Positions 1 through 6,136 of a DNA stretch of 6,439 nt are shown in pieces; within the stretch, counting starts at the first letter, position 1, and every line of letters begins with the position of its first letter. The notes under the pieces were generated by a model. It saw only the letters and a list, made by a program, of their open reading frames with translations. It was not told where the DNA came from and did not search any database. Origin of the DNA: Desulfobacteraceae bacterium (GTDB lineage: Bacteria > Desulfobacterota > Desulfobacteria > Desulfobacterales > UBA11574); NCBI GenBank assembly GCA_029857875.1, contig JAOUGB010000142.1, forward strand, positions 1 through 6,439. The letters run 5' to 3'. The position numbers were made by a program, and so were the translations under genes.

Positions 1-2
1 GG

Positions 3-131
3 CGTAGGCTTTACGAGCCGGAGGCCGAATCCTTATTTAGTGTTAATTGGATAGGTCACATTCAAGTGAATATCGATGAAAGTGGTAATCACCATATATT
101 TTCAAAAGATAGAAACACTATCAAAAGGTGA
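3..131 (+). CDS. Possible C-terminal end of an unrecognised gene (5' end outside window)
   Basis: A reading frame open from the window edge (frame 3) runs 42 codons to a TGA at 129-131. It reads RRLYEPEAESLFSVNWIG and continues with a polar tail ending in NTIKR. The other two plus frames stop at 54 or earlier. The composition (mixed charged and aromatic residues, no low-complexity runs) is compatible with the end of a real soluble protein. The fragment is too short to assign to a family, and I do not recognise it. It is followed by about 275 nt of non-coding DNA with its own promoter-like sequence, so it is probably a separate transcription unit from the tolC-ftsEX operon. It could also be a chance open frame. 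Confidence 0.4.
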   Translation, partial: RRLYEPEAESLFSVNWIGHIQVNIDESGNHHIFSKDRNTIKR

Positions 132-153
132 ACGTTAAATTGATGAAAAACTA

Positions 154-182
154 TTGATTTTAAAGTGTTGGTTCGATATAAA
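154..182 (+). promoter_or_regulatory. Putative sigma70-type promoter for the tolC-ftsEX operon
   Basis: A -35-like TTGATT (154-159) and a -10-like TATAAA (177-182) are separated by exactly 17 nt. This matches the consensus at 4 of 6 and 5 of 6 positions. Initiation would fall near 189, giving a leader of about 215 nt before the tolC start. It is the best-spaced hexamer pair I found upstream of the operon. Such pairs are common by chance in AT-rich DNA. The predicted start also lies inside the first arm of the 186-233 hairpin, so this is only a candidate. Confidence 0.35.
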
Positions 183-233
183 AAAGCCTCCACCGAAATG
201 GAAGAAGCCTGTTTAATGGGATTCAGTGGAGGC
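180..233 (-). terminator. Intrinsic terminator reading on the minus strand
   Basis: GCCTCCAC (186-193) and GTGGAGGC (226-233) form a perfect 8-bp GC-rich stem. After one mismatch, three further pairs (195-197 with 222-224) extend it inward, leaving a loop of about 24 nt. Read on the minus strand the stem is followed at once by six T (complement of A at 180-185), the classical rho-independent layout. On the plus strand the stem is followed by CTTGAG, not a T-tract, so it is not a good terminator for the upstream plus-strand frame. No minus-strand protein gene exists in the window for it to serve. The long loop lowers confidence somewhat. Confidence 0.55.
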
Positions 234-236
234 CTT

Positions 237-272
237 GAGTAAGGAAAACTGGTGACAGCACTCCTTCAACTC
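237..272. other. Second hairpin of the leader, bulged stem
   Basis: GAGTAAGGA (237-245) pairs with TCCTT-CA-ACTC (262-272), giving nine base pairs interrupted by a 2-nt bulge. Inside the loop, CTG (249-251) and CAG (256-258) can add a three-pair extension. It closes a GTGA loop on the plus strand, which fits the GNRA tetraloop rule, or TCAC on the minus strand. It lies only 3 nt from the terminator-like hairpin, so the two would be consecutive stem-loops in a transcript from either strand. Its role is unknown. Confidence 0.45.
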
Positions 273-330
273 AAAAAAATAGATATCAATAAACCCAGTG
301 TGGGTCAATGGAAAACGCTCAATTGAAGGA
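262..330. repeat. 8-bp inverted repeat enclosing a small hairpin
   Basis: TCCTTCAA (262-269) is the exact reverse complement of TTGAAGGA (323-330). Between them lies a compact hairpin, ACCCA (293-297) with TGGGT (301-305) around a GTG loop. The left arm is also used by the 237-272 hairpin, so the two pairings exclude each other. This is visible in the sequence; any regulatory meaning is inference. Confidence 0.4.
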
Positions 331-406
331 TTGATTGTTATTTGCTATTTGAAGATGGAGTTACTTAAAGGTTCTATATCTTTCAACAATGTAAGGACAA
401 AATAAT

Positions 407-1732
407 ATGATGTTTAAAATAATTTGGATTGGACTATTTTTGTGTTTTATCTTCATTCAACCGATACTATTTCCCGTTTATTCTAAAGCCCAGGAGCCGG
501 TTGAAATTTTTACCCTCAAACAGACCATTGAAGATGCCATAAAAGCGAATCTCGGGCTGAAATCATCCAAAGAAGAAACAGCTGCGGCCTTGGCTGTAAA
601 AAAAGCCAGTCGGACGCAATTTTTTCCTACACTTAGCGCATCCTATGGATACAATCGGTTTGACGCCGAAACAGTAACAAGCGGCTTTATGGCGGTTCCA
701 AAAGAAGAATACAGTTTTGTAACATCATTCAGTCAACCGATATTTGCGGGTTTCTCTTTGCTGAGACAATATGATATCGCCAACCTCGGTCTTGATAAAG
801 CCAAAGTTAATGAACAACTGACCCGACAGAATATTATTCTGGACGCAAAAAATGCATACTTTCAACTGTTACAGAGGCAAAAATTGCATGACATCGCCCA
901 AAAGACCGTTGTACAGATCAGTGCTCAAAAAGAAGTGGCCGACAATTTTTACCAGGTCGGTATGACCCCGTTGAATGATTTGCTCCAGGCACAGGTTGAA
1001 CTGGCCAATGCCAAGCAGGAGCTTATTGTTGCTAAAAACAATTTGGACAATGCCGAGTCGAATTTTAATACACTGCTTCGCAGACCCATAAATGCACCTG
1101 TGGTTCTGAAAGACATTCTTACTTATTCTCCCTTTGAAGAAACCCTTGAGTATTGTCTTGCCGAAGCCGAGAAAAATCGGTTTGAAATTAAAATTGCCGA
1201 TATGGAAGTTGAAATTGCACAAAAGGAATTAGATCTTACAAAAAAAGACTATTACCCATCAATCGATCTGCAAGGGAATTATTTTAAATACGGAACACAA
1301 TGGGATGTAGGTGGGGGCGAAGGTATTTATGATCCTGAGGGGTGGAATATACAAGCTGTGGCAAAATGGAATTTCTGGGAATGGGGTCGAACCTTATATG
1401 GCGTTAAAGAAAAACATTCCCGACTTTCTCAGGCACAGCTTAAAAAAACAGAAATTCTTGACAATATCCACTTGGAGGTAAAGACGTCATATCTGAGGAC
1501 CCAGGAAGCGGAAAGGGCGATCAAAACGGTGGAAACAGCCATTGAGCAGGCAAAAGAAAATTTCAGAATCAATCAAGAACGTTATAAAGAACAAATCTCC
1601 ACGCAAACCGATGTGCTCATTGCCCAAACACTTCTCTCAAGAACCATGACAAATTATTACAATGCATTGTACGCATTTAAAATTTCTAAGGCGACGCTGT
1701 ATCGATCTATAGGCCAGGAAGTTATTGAATGA
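407..1732 (+). CDS. tolC: TolC-family outer-membrane efflux (OEP) protein
   Basis: This 441-residue protein has the size and layout of the TolC/OEP family, which forms trimeric outer-membrane barrels with long periplasmic helical tunnels. Residues 1-28 form a signal peptide (MMFK, then a hydrophobic core to about 24, with probable cleavage after SKA). No lipobox surrounds Cys13, so it is not a lipoprotein. Two OEP repeats are visible. The first has strand region QFFPTLSASYGYN (71-83) and the helix pattern FYQVGMTPLNDLLQAQVELA (181-200). The second has YYPSIDLQGNYF (282-293) and RYKEQISTQTDVLIAQTLL (392-410). An AAGGA at 393-397, 9 nt upstream, favours the first ATG over the adjacent one at 410. 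The stop overlaps the ftsE start (ATGA), so the two are probably translationally coupled. No membrane-fusion or RND gene is adjacent, so the export partner and substrate are unknown. The symbol is a family label; the exact paralogue is not resolved. Confidence 0.9.
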   Translation: MMFKIIWIGLFLCFIFIQPILFPVYSKAQEPVEIFTLKQTIEDAIKANLGLKSSKEETAAALAVKKASRTQFFPTLSASYGYNRFDAETVTSGFMAVPKEEYSFVTSFSQPIFAGFSLLRQYDIANLGLDKAKVNEQLTRQNIILDAKNAYFQLLQRQKLHDIAQKTVVQISAQKEVADNFYQVGMTPLNDLLQAQVELANAKQELIVAKNNLDNAESNFNTLLRRPINAPVVLKDILTYSPFEETLEYCLAEAEKNRFEIKIADMEVEIAQKELDLTKKDYYPSIDLQGNYFKYGTQWDVGGGEGIYDPEGWNIQAVAKWNFWEWGRTLYGVKEKHSRLSQAQLKKTEILDNIHLEVKTSYLRTQEAERAIKTVETAIEQAKENFRINQERYKEQISTQTDVLIAQTLLSRTMTNYYNALYAFKISKATLYRSIGQEVIE

Positions 1733-2418
1733 TTGAGAAACAGAATAAAAGCTTTATCATTCGGATGTTTCACGTCCATAAGAATTACGGCGCCGCTAAA
1801 GCGCTCATCGATATCACACTTGATGTTCCAAAAAACGAACTCCTTTTTATCAGCGGCCCCAGCGGGGCAGGTAAAACTTCTCTGCTGAAGCTTTTGTATT
1901 TTGGAGAAGCTGCATCAGAAGGACAGGTGTTGATCGATGGAATGAACCTATCAAGAATTTCACATAATCGAATACCGATTCTACGACGAAAGTTCGGAGT
2001 AATATTTCAGGATTACAAGCTGATTCGTACAAAGACTGTATTTGATAATATTGCCATTGTACTTGAAGCAATAGGAAAAAAACGGCGATTTGTCGAAAAA
2101 AAAGTAAGGAGTGTGCTCAGAACTGTTGGTATGGAAAACAGCATCCATTCCTTGCCCCCGACCTTATCCGGTGGGGAACAGCAAAGAATCGCCGTTGCCA
2201 GAGCCATCGTCGGAGACCCAAAGATTATACTTGCAGATGAACCCACCGGCAACCTGGACGATGAATCTGCCGATATTATCCTTAACCTGCTCAAAAGATT
2301 TCATATTCGAGGCGCTACGGTGATTATTGCAACCCACGATAAAGAACTTATTCGCAAAACAGGGGGCCGAGTCATTCATCTGAAGCAGGGTCGAATCCAA
2401 ACAACATCAATCCATTAG
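1729..2418 (+). CDS. ftsE: Cell division ATP-binding protein FtsE
   Basis: FtsE is the cytoplasmic ATPase of the FtsEX complex, which couples ATP hydrolysis to activation of septal peptidoglycan hydrolases. The 229 residues hold every ABC signature. Walker A is GPSGAGKT (43-50, K49), and the Q-loop glutamine is in VIFQDYKL (Q94). The signature is LSGGEQQR (146-153), and Walker B is IILADEP (166-172, E171). The D-loop is NLDD (175-178) and the switch histidine is in ATHD (H203). The FQDYKL and ADEPTGNLD wording is characteristic of FtsE within the LolD/MacB group. The start overlaps the tolC stop by 4 nt and has AGGAAG at 1716-1721, 7 nt upstream. This adds about 10 residues before the usual FtsE N-terminus; Met13 is a possible internal alternative. 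ftsX follows after 13 nt, confirming the pair. Confidence 0.96.
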   Translation: MIEKQNKSFIIRMFHVHKNYGAAKALIDITLDVPKNELLFISGPSGAGKTSLLKLLYFGEAASEGQVLIDGMNLSRISHNRIPILRRKFGVIFQDYKLIRTKTVFDNIAIVLEAIGKKRRFVEKKVRSVLRTVGMENSIHSLPPTLSGGEQQRIAVARAIVGDPKIILADEPTGNLDDESADIILNLLKRFHIRGATVIIATHDKELIRKTGGRVIHLKQGRIQTTSIH

Positions 2419-2431
2419 AGAACGTATTCTG

Positions 2432-3310
2432 ATGATTATTTATTGTAAGCGGGCCATAAAGGATATTCTTGATCACAGGTTTTTGAGTACTGTGACCATC
2501 GTTACCATTGCGATTGCCATACTTATTTCCAGTGCTTTTGCTCTTTTTTTTATCAATGCAAATGCTATTGTGAACTCCTGGAAAAAGGGAATCCGGATAA
2601 TGGTCTATCTTAAGCCCAATTCCTCTGAAATAAAAGTTGCTGATATCAAAAGTAAAATTGAGGGCATGAAAGGTGTAGAGAATGTTCGGTTTATTTCAAA
2701 CAAAGAGGCATTGGAACGGCTAAAAAATCAGATGAAACGACAGTCCTCGCTACTGGATGACTTACAAGAAAATCCCCTGCCGGATGCCTTTGAAGTTCGG
2801 CTTACAGACGATTTCCAAAACCAGGATAAAGTCGAAACGCTTGCTGCTCGACTGGAATCGCTTTCGCAGGTGGATGAAGTCGAGTATGGGCAAGTTTGGC
2901 TGGGACGATTTACGAACATTCTCAATCTGTTCAGATTAACAGGATATGCAATGGGGGTTCTTTTTTTTGTGGCAACTGTTTTAATCGTCGCCAACACCAT
3001 TCGTTTGGTGCTTTATTCAAGGCGCGAAGAGGTTGAAATCATGCGGCTGGTCGGTGCAACCGATGGTTTCATCAGAGCCCCTTTCTATGTAGAAGGCCTT
3101 ATCCAGGGAGCACTGGGCGGAATCATCGGATTGGCAGCATTATTTGTTCTTTTTATGTTTATTTCATCGAATGTGGATAAAGGTTTAACTTCAAGTCTGT
3201 TTGCAATCAGATTTCTTTCTTGGGAGGCTTTCCTTGGAATATTGATTTGCAGCATGTTTGTAGGGTGGATGGGGTGCTTTCTTTCTCTAAAACAGTTCTT
3301 AAAACAATAG
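2432..3310 (+). CDS. ftsX: Cell division protein FtsX, inner-membrane subunit of FtsEX
   Basis: FtsX is the four-helix membrane partner of FtsE. Its periplasmic domain binds and regulates wall-hydrolase activators such as EnvC. The 292-residue protein shows TM1 at about 19-42 and a hydrophilic periplasmic domain at about 50-168 (IMVYLKPNSSE, later NPLPDAFEVRL, 114-124). TM2 lies at about 171-193, then the conserved cytoplasmic loop RREEVEIMRLVGAT (197-210), TM3 at about 222-246 and TM4 at about 265-288. It is shorter than E. coli FtsX and lacks that protein's long cytoplasmic N-terminal extension, as in many other bacteria. The ribosome-binding site is weak (AGAG near 2417-2420), so coupling to ftsE 13 nt upstream may aid translation. 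Its last 37 nt overlap the proposed envC start. Confidence 0.95.
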   Translation: MIIYCKRAIKDILDHRFLSTVTIVTIAIAILISSAFALFFINANAIVNSWKKGIRIMVYLKPNSSEIKVADIKSKIEGMKGVENVRFISNKEALERLKNQMKRQSSLLDDLQENPLPDAFEVRLTDDFQNQDKVETLAARLESLSQVDEVEYGQVWLGRFTNILNLFRLTGYAMGVLFFVATVLIVANTIRLVLYSRREEVEIMRLVGATDGFIRAPFYVEGLIQGALGGIIGLAALFVLFMFISSNVDKGLTSSLFAIRFLSWEAFLGILICSMFVGWMGCFLSLKQFLKQ

Positions 3311-4704
3311 CATATGTTGCAGTCGGTGTCATTATCATACTGCAACCCCCCGATGTTTCCGTTGCACAATCCGATGAAATCGGAATTGTGACCGCCAACA
3401 AGCTGAACGTTCGGTCCCAACCCGGCGTTGAAAACCCATCTTTAATGACGATTTCAGAAGGAACAAAAGTCAAAATTCTCGAGCATCATAATGCATGGCT
3501 TAAAATTTTACATAATGGTCGGGTCGGTTATGTTCGAAATTTAGAGAGGTATGTGCATGTTATATTTGAGGACAGTTTAGAGAGCACAGTAAAAACAGAA
3601 AACAACAATGGCGACATCGAAGACTCCAGGAAAGAGGCGAGAGGTATCAACCGTGAGATAGAAAAGGAGACTGCCGAACTTTTGAGGTTTACCAGAAAAG
3701 AAACTTCAATCGTCAATAGCTTGAACGATATTGATCTGACACTTGACAAGGCCAGAAAAAATGCTTCGTCTCTCAAAACAGAGCTTGCTGACTTTGAAAA
3801 AGAAATAGAGAAGGCGACAAATACATCCAAAGAACTTCAAAAAAGAATTAAAACCAGCGAAGAATATGCATCAAAGCGCCTGGTCGCTCTTTATAAGCTG
3901 AACTGGCTGGGAAAAATATATGTTTTGGCCTCGGCTCAATCCATGTATGAACTTTTTCATCGAAAAAAGCTTTTGGAACAGGTCCTGGCGTATGATGAAA
4001 ATATTTGGCAAAATCTTCTGGACAATAAAGAGAAACTTCAACAGCTGCTGATTGAGTTGAATGCAAAAAAAAAGGAAAAGCTTTCTGTTGATACAGATTT
4101 AAAGAAACAGATTGAAATTATGTCTATTGAGAGACAAAAGCGTTCACAACTACTTGATGATATACGTAAAAAGAGGTCTTTAAAATTGGCAGCTCTTGAA
4201 TCCTTGAAACAGGCAGCGGCAGATTTGGATCATACCGTAATATCTTTAAAATCCGGACCAGACCTGACGGAACCCCAAAAAAATATTTCACTAAAAAGCT
4301 TTTCCTCCTTAAAAGGATTGCTTAATATGCCGGTTAAGGGTAAAATAATATCCTTTTTCGGACCACACCGAAACAAAAAGTTCAATTTGATCAATTTCCA
4401 AAGTGGTATCGAGATTAAAGCCGATAGAGGTGAACCCATACGTGCCGTCTATGATGGACGAATTCTTTATGCCAGATGGTTTAAGGGATACGGAAATATG
4501 ATCATCATTGATCATGGGAATAATTACTACACAATTTATGCCCATGCTCAGGAACTTTTTGCTTCACAAGGAGATACTGTTGAAATGGGCGAAGTTGTGG
4601 CGACAGTTGGAGACTCAGGGTCAATGATCGGTCCAAGTTTGCATTTTGAAGTACGTCATCATGGGAAGCCTGTGGACCCGTTGAAATGGATTAAAAAAGG
4701 TTAG
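3274..4704 (+). CDS. envC: EnvC-like murein hydrolase activator: SH3b, coiled coil, degenerate LytM/M23 domain
   Basis: EnvC is a periplasmic protein recruited by FtsX; it activates cell-wall amidases rather than cutting the wall itself. From a GTG at 3274 the product is 476 residues. The start is chosen because it begins directly at a signal peptide (about 1-31, cleavage near SVA) and has AGGGTGG at 3262-3268. The frame is open back to a TTG at 3220, but that adds a non-signal-like stretch; GTG at 3265 is another option. Domains in order are SH3b at about 37-95 (KLNVRSQPG), then a long coiled coil at about 114-322. The coiled coil contains the EnvC-like RLVALYKL and SMYELFHRKKLL segments. 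LytM follows at about 352-476. In LytM the metal and catalytic positions are altered: the HxGxD motif reads QSGIE (Q376, E380) and HxH reads SLH (S455, H457), while YAH keeps H424. This points to an activator rather than an endopeptidase. The SH3b domain is absent from E. coli EnvC. Confidence 0.88.
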   Translation: MLSFSKTVLKTIAYVAVGVIIILQPPDVSVAQSDEIGIVTANKLNVRSQPGVENPSLMTISEGTKVKILEHHNAWLKILHNGRVGYVRNLERYVHVIFEDSLESTVKTENNNGDIEDSRKEARGINREIEKETAELLRFTRKETSIVNSLNDIDLTLDKARKNASSLKTELADFEKEIEKATNTSKELQKRIKTSEEYASKRLVALYKLNWLGKIYVLASAQSMYELFHRKKLLEQVLAYDENIWQNLLDNKEKLQQLLIELNAKKKEKLSVDTDLKKQIEIMSIERQKRSQLLDDIRKKRSLKLAALESLKQAAADLDHTVISLKSGPDLTEPQKNISLKSFSSLKGLLNMPVKGKIISFFGPHRNKKFNLINFQSGIEIKADRGEPIRAVYDGRILYARWFKGYGNMIIIDHGNNYYTIYAHAQELFASQGDTVEMGEVVATVGDSGSMIGPSLHFEVRHHGKPVDPLKWIKKG

Positions 4705-4709
4705 TCTGG

Positions 4710-4735
4710 ACCTTTCAACGGGCTGAATGAAGGGT
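4710..4735 (+). other. Hairpin in the envC-ctpA gap
   Basis: ACCTTTCA (4710-4717) pairs with TGAAGGGT (4728-4735) over eight positions, including one G-U pair, around a 10-nt loop. It sits in the 64-nt space between the envC stop and the ctpA start. No T-tract follows, so it is not a standard terminator. It could be an mRNA processing or stability element that separates expression of the protease gene from the upstream genes, or it could be incidental. Confidence 0.35.
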
Positions 4736-4755
4736 ATTATGAGAAGTTCAGATAA

Positions 4756-4762
4756 AAGGAGA
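4756..4762 (+). promoter_or_regulatory. Strong Shine-Dalgarno site that fixes the ctpA start
   Basis: AAGGAGA lies here, with the AGGAG core ending 7 nt before the ATG at 4769. It is the best ribosome-binding site in the window. It decides the start against the in-frame ATGs at 4727 and 4739, which lack one and would add hydrophilic residues ahead of the membrane anchor. Confidence 0.8.
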
Positions 4763-4768
4763 AACTCC

Positions 4769-6136
4769 ATGAATTTCAAGAGAAAACAAAATATTAAACT
4801 GTGGTTGGCTCTGCTGATCGCTGTCGTTTTTTGCACCATTGGATCCGGTTTTTACCGAAATCTTTCGGCCAATGGAGTAGAAACATATAAGGGTTTAAAA
4901 TTATTTTCCGATGTGATCGGACTGGTTGAAAACAACTATGTCGATCCCGTCGATTCAAAAGAATTGATCGAAAAGGCCATCCAGGGAATGGTCCACAGCC
5001 TTGATCCCCATTCTTCTTTACTGTCTCCTGATGACTTTAAAGAGTTGCAGATTGACACCCAGGGCGAGTTTATGGGAATCGGCGTAAGTATCACCATGAA
5101 GGATGGTTTTGTTACGGTGATTTCGCCCATTGAAGGAACACCGGCTTACAAAGCCGGCATAAAAGCCGGTGATAAAATCATTAAGGTTAACGGTAAAGCG
5201 ACAGAAGATTTGCGACAGGCTGTTAAAATGATTAGGGGACCAAAAGGAACTGAGGTCGTTGTTACGATTGCCCGGGAAGAAGTCAAAAAACCAATTGATT
5301 TCAAAATCATTCGGGATATTATTCCTGTTGAAAGCGTCAAAGCGATTGTTATAAAACCCGGATACGGATATATCTGGATCACCAATTTCAGGGATAATAC
5401 AACCGATGACCTTGTTTCAGAGTTGGAAAAACTCGAATCCGCTAAAATACCCTTAAAAGGGATTATCCTTGATCTTCGTGACAACCCGGGCGGGCTTCTC
5501 AATGAGGCAATCGAGGTTTCAGATCTTTTTATTGAAAAAGGAACAATTCTTTCCATCAAGGGACGTAAGGAAAAAAATAGCCAAATTTATAAAGCGACTC
5601 CGAACAGAGTAAAACGGAATTATCCCATTGTTCTGTTAATTAACGGCGGAAGTGCCAGTGCGTCAGAAATCGTAGCCGGTGCCCTCCAGGATCAAAAACG
5701 CGCCCTCATACTGGGAACTACTTCCTTTGGGAAAGGTTCGGTGCAATCTGTGGAGAAATTGAGGGACGGTTACGGCCTAAAATTGACCATTGCAAGATAT
5801 TACACACCCAGTGGTCGCTCAATCCAGGCAAAAGGTATTCAACCGGATATCATTGTAAAAAGAAGGTTTATTGATAAGGAAGATATGGATGATATCAGTG
5901 AGGGGATGCTAAAGGAAAAAGATCTTCAAAATCATCTCGAAGCGGTGCCTGAAAAAGGTCAAGAGAAGAAAGGAGAAGGAGACGAGAAAGAAAAAAGGCA
6001 TAAAAAACAGAGCATCGAAAAAACTAAATTTATATACGGCCAGCTTAAGCCTGAACAACTACTGACGGATAATCAAGTGACACGTGCCCTTGATATTCTT
6101 TTAAGCTATGAAATCTTCAAGGATGTCCAAAAATAA
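4769..6136 (+). CDS. ctpA: Carboxyl-terminal processing protease, S41 family (CtpA/Prc type)
   Basis: S41 proteases cleave near the C-terminus of periplasmic proteins; in several Gram-negatives they remove wall hydrolases or their regulators. The 455-residue product starts with a basic stretch and a hydrophobic signal or anchor (about 8-29, no lipobox). Then come a helical region (about 40-95, with NNYVDP and SLDPHSSLL), a PDZ domain (about 99-171, GEFMGIGVSI and the loop PAYKAGIKAGD), and the S41 core. The core has DLRDNPGGLL (235-244), nucleophile Ser297 in GGSASASEI, Lys322 in FGKGSVQ and Gln326. These are spaced 25 and 4 residues apart, as in characterised CtpA/CtpB enzymes, so the active site looks intact. 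A very charged Lys/Glu linker (about 392-420) precedes a short C-terminal helical tail. Downstream it overlaps the next gene by up to 29 nt. Confidence 0.94.
   Translation: MNFKRKQNIKLWLALLIAVVFCTIGSGFYRNLSANGVETYKGLKLFSDVIGLVENNYVDPVDSKELIEKAIQGMVHSLDPHSSLLSPDDFKELQIDTQGEFMGIGVSITMKDGFVTVISPIEGTPAYKAGIKAGDKIIKVNGKATEDLRQAVKMIRGPKGTEVVVTIAREEVKKPIDFKIIRDIIPVESVKAIVIKPGYGYIWITNFRDNTTDDLVSELEKLESAKIPLKGIILDLRDNPGGLLNEAIEVSDLFIEKGTILSIKGRKEKNSQIYKATPNRVKRNYPIVLLINGGSASASEIVAGALQDQKRALILGTTSFGKGSVQSVEKLRDGYGLKLTIARYYTPSGRSIQAKGIQPDIIVKRRFIDKEDMDDISEGMLKEKDLQNHLEAVPEKGQEKKGEGDEKEKRHKKQSIEKTKFIYGQLKPEQLLTDNQVTRALDILLSYEIFKDVQK

Noticed and set aside
199..243. 14-codon ATG frame in the leader (MEEACLMGFSGGLE)
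   Set aside because: It has no Shine-Dalgarno site and lies almost entirely inside the terminator hairpin; it is likely chance.
1..406. Insertion-sequence end or mobile remnant in the leader
   Set aside because: The inverted repeats are short and local, with no flanking target duplication and no transposase fragment that I can recognise.
869..1222. 117-codon minus-strand frame inside the tolC-like gene
   Set aside because: It is antisense to the OEP helices, with no family resemblance or convincing ribosome-binding site.
4065..4073. Run of nine A in envC, with a second A9 run at 6146-6154 in the last gene
   Set aside because: Slippage is possible at such runs, but both frames continue with sensible protein and neither shift gives a meaningful alternative product. 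They encode Lys in a lysine-rich coiled coil and a basic tail.
4727..4768. Upstream in-frame ATGs at 4727 and 4739 for ctpA
   Set aside because: They lack a ribosome-binding site and add a hydrophilic stretch before the membrane anchor; the ATG at 4769 has a near-ideal site.
5140..5170. Inverted repeat ACCGGCTT with two AAGCCGG copies in ctpA
   Set aside because: The two AAGCCGG copies come from the repeated Lys-Ala-Gly codons of the PDZ loop (YKAGIKAGD), which is conserved for protein reasons. The coding constraint explains it.
5146..5559. 137-codon open frame on the minus strand inside ctpA
   Set aside because: It lies wholly within a clearly conserved protease gene, shows no recognisable domain and is serine/isoleucine-rich in the way antisense shadows are.
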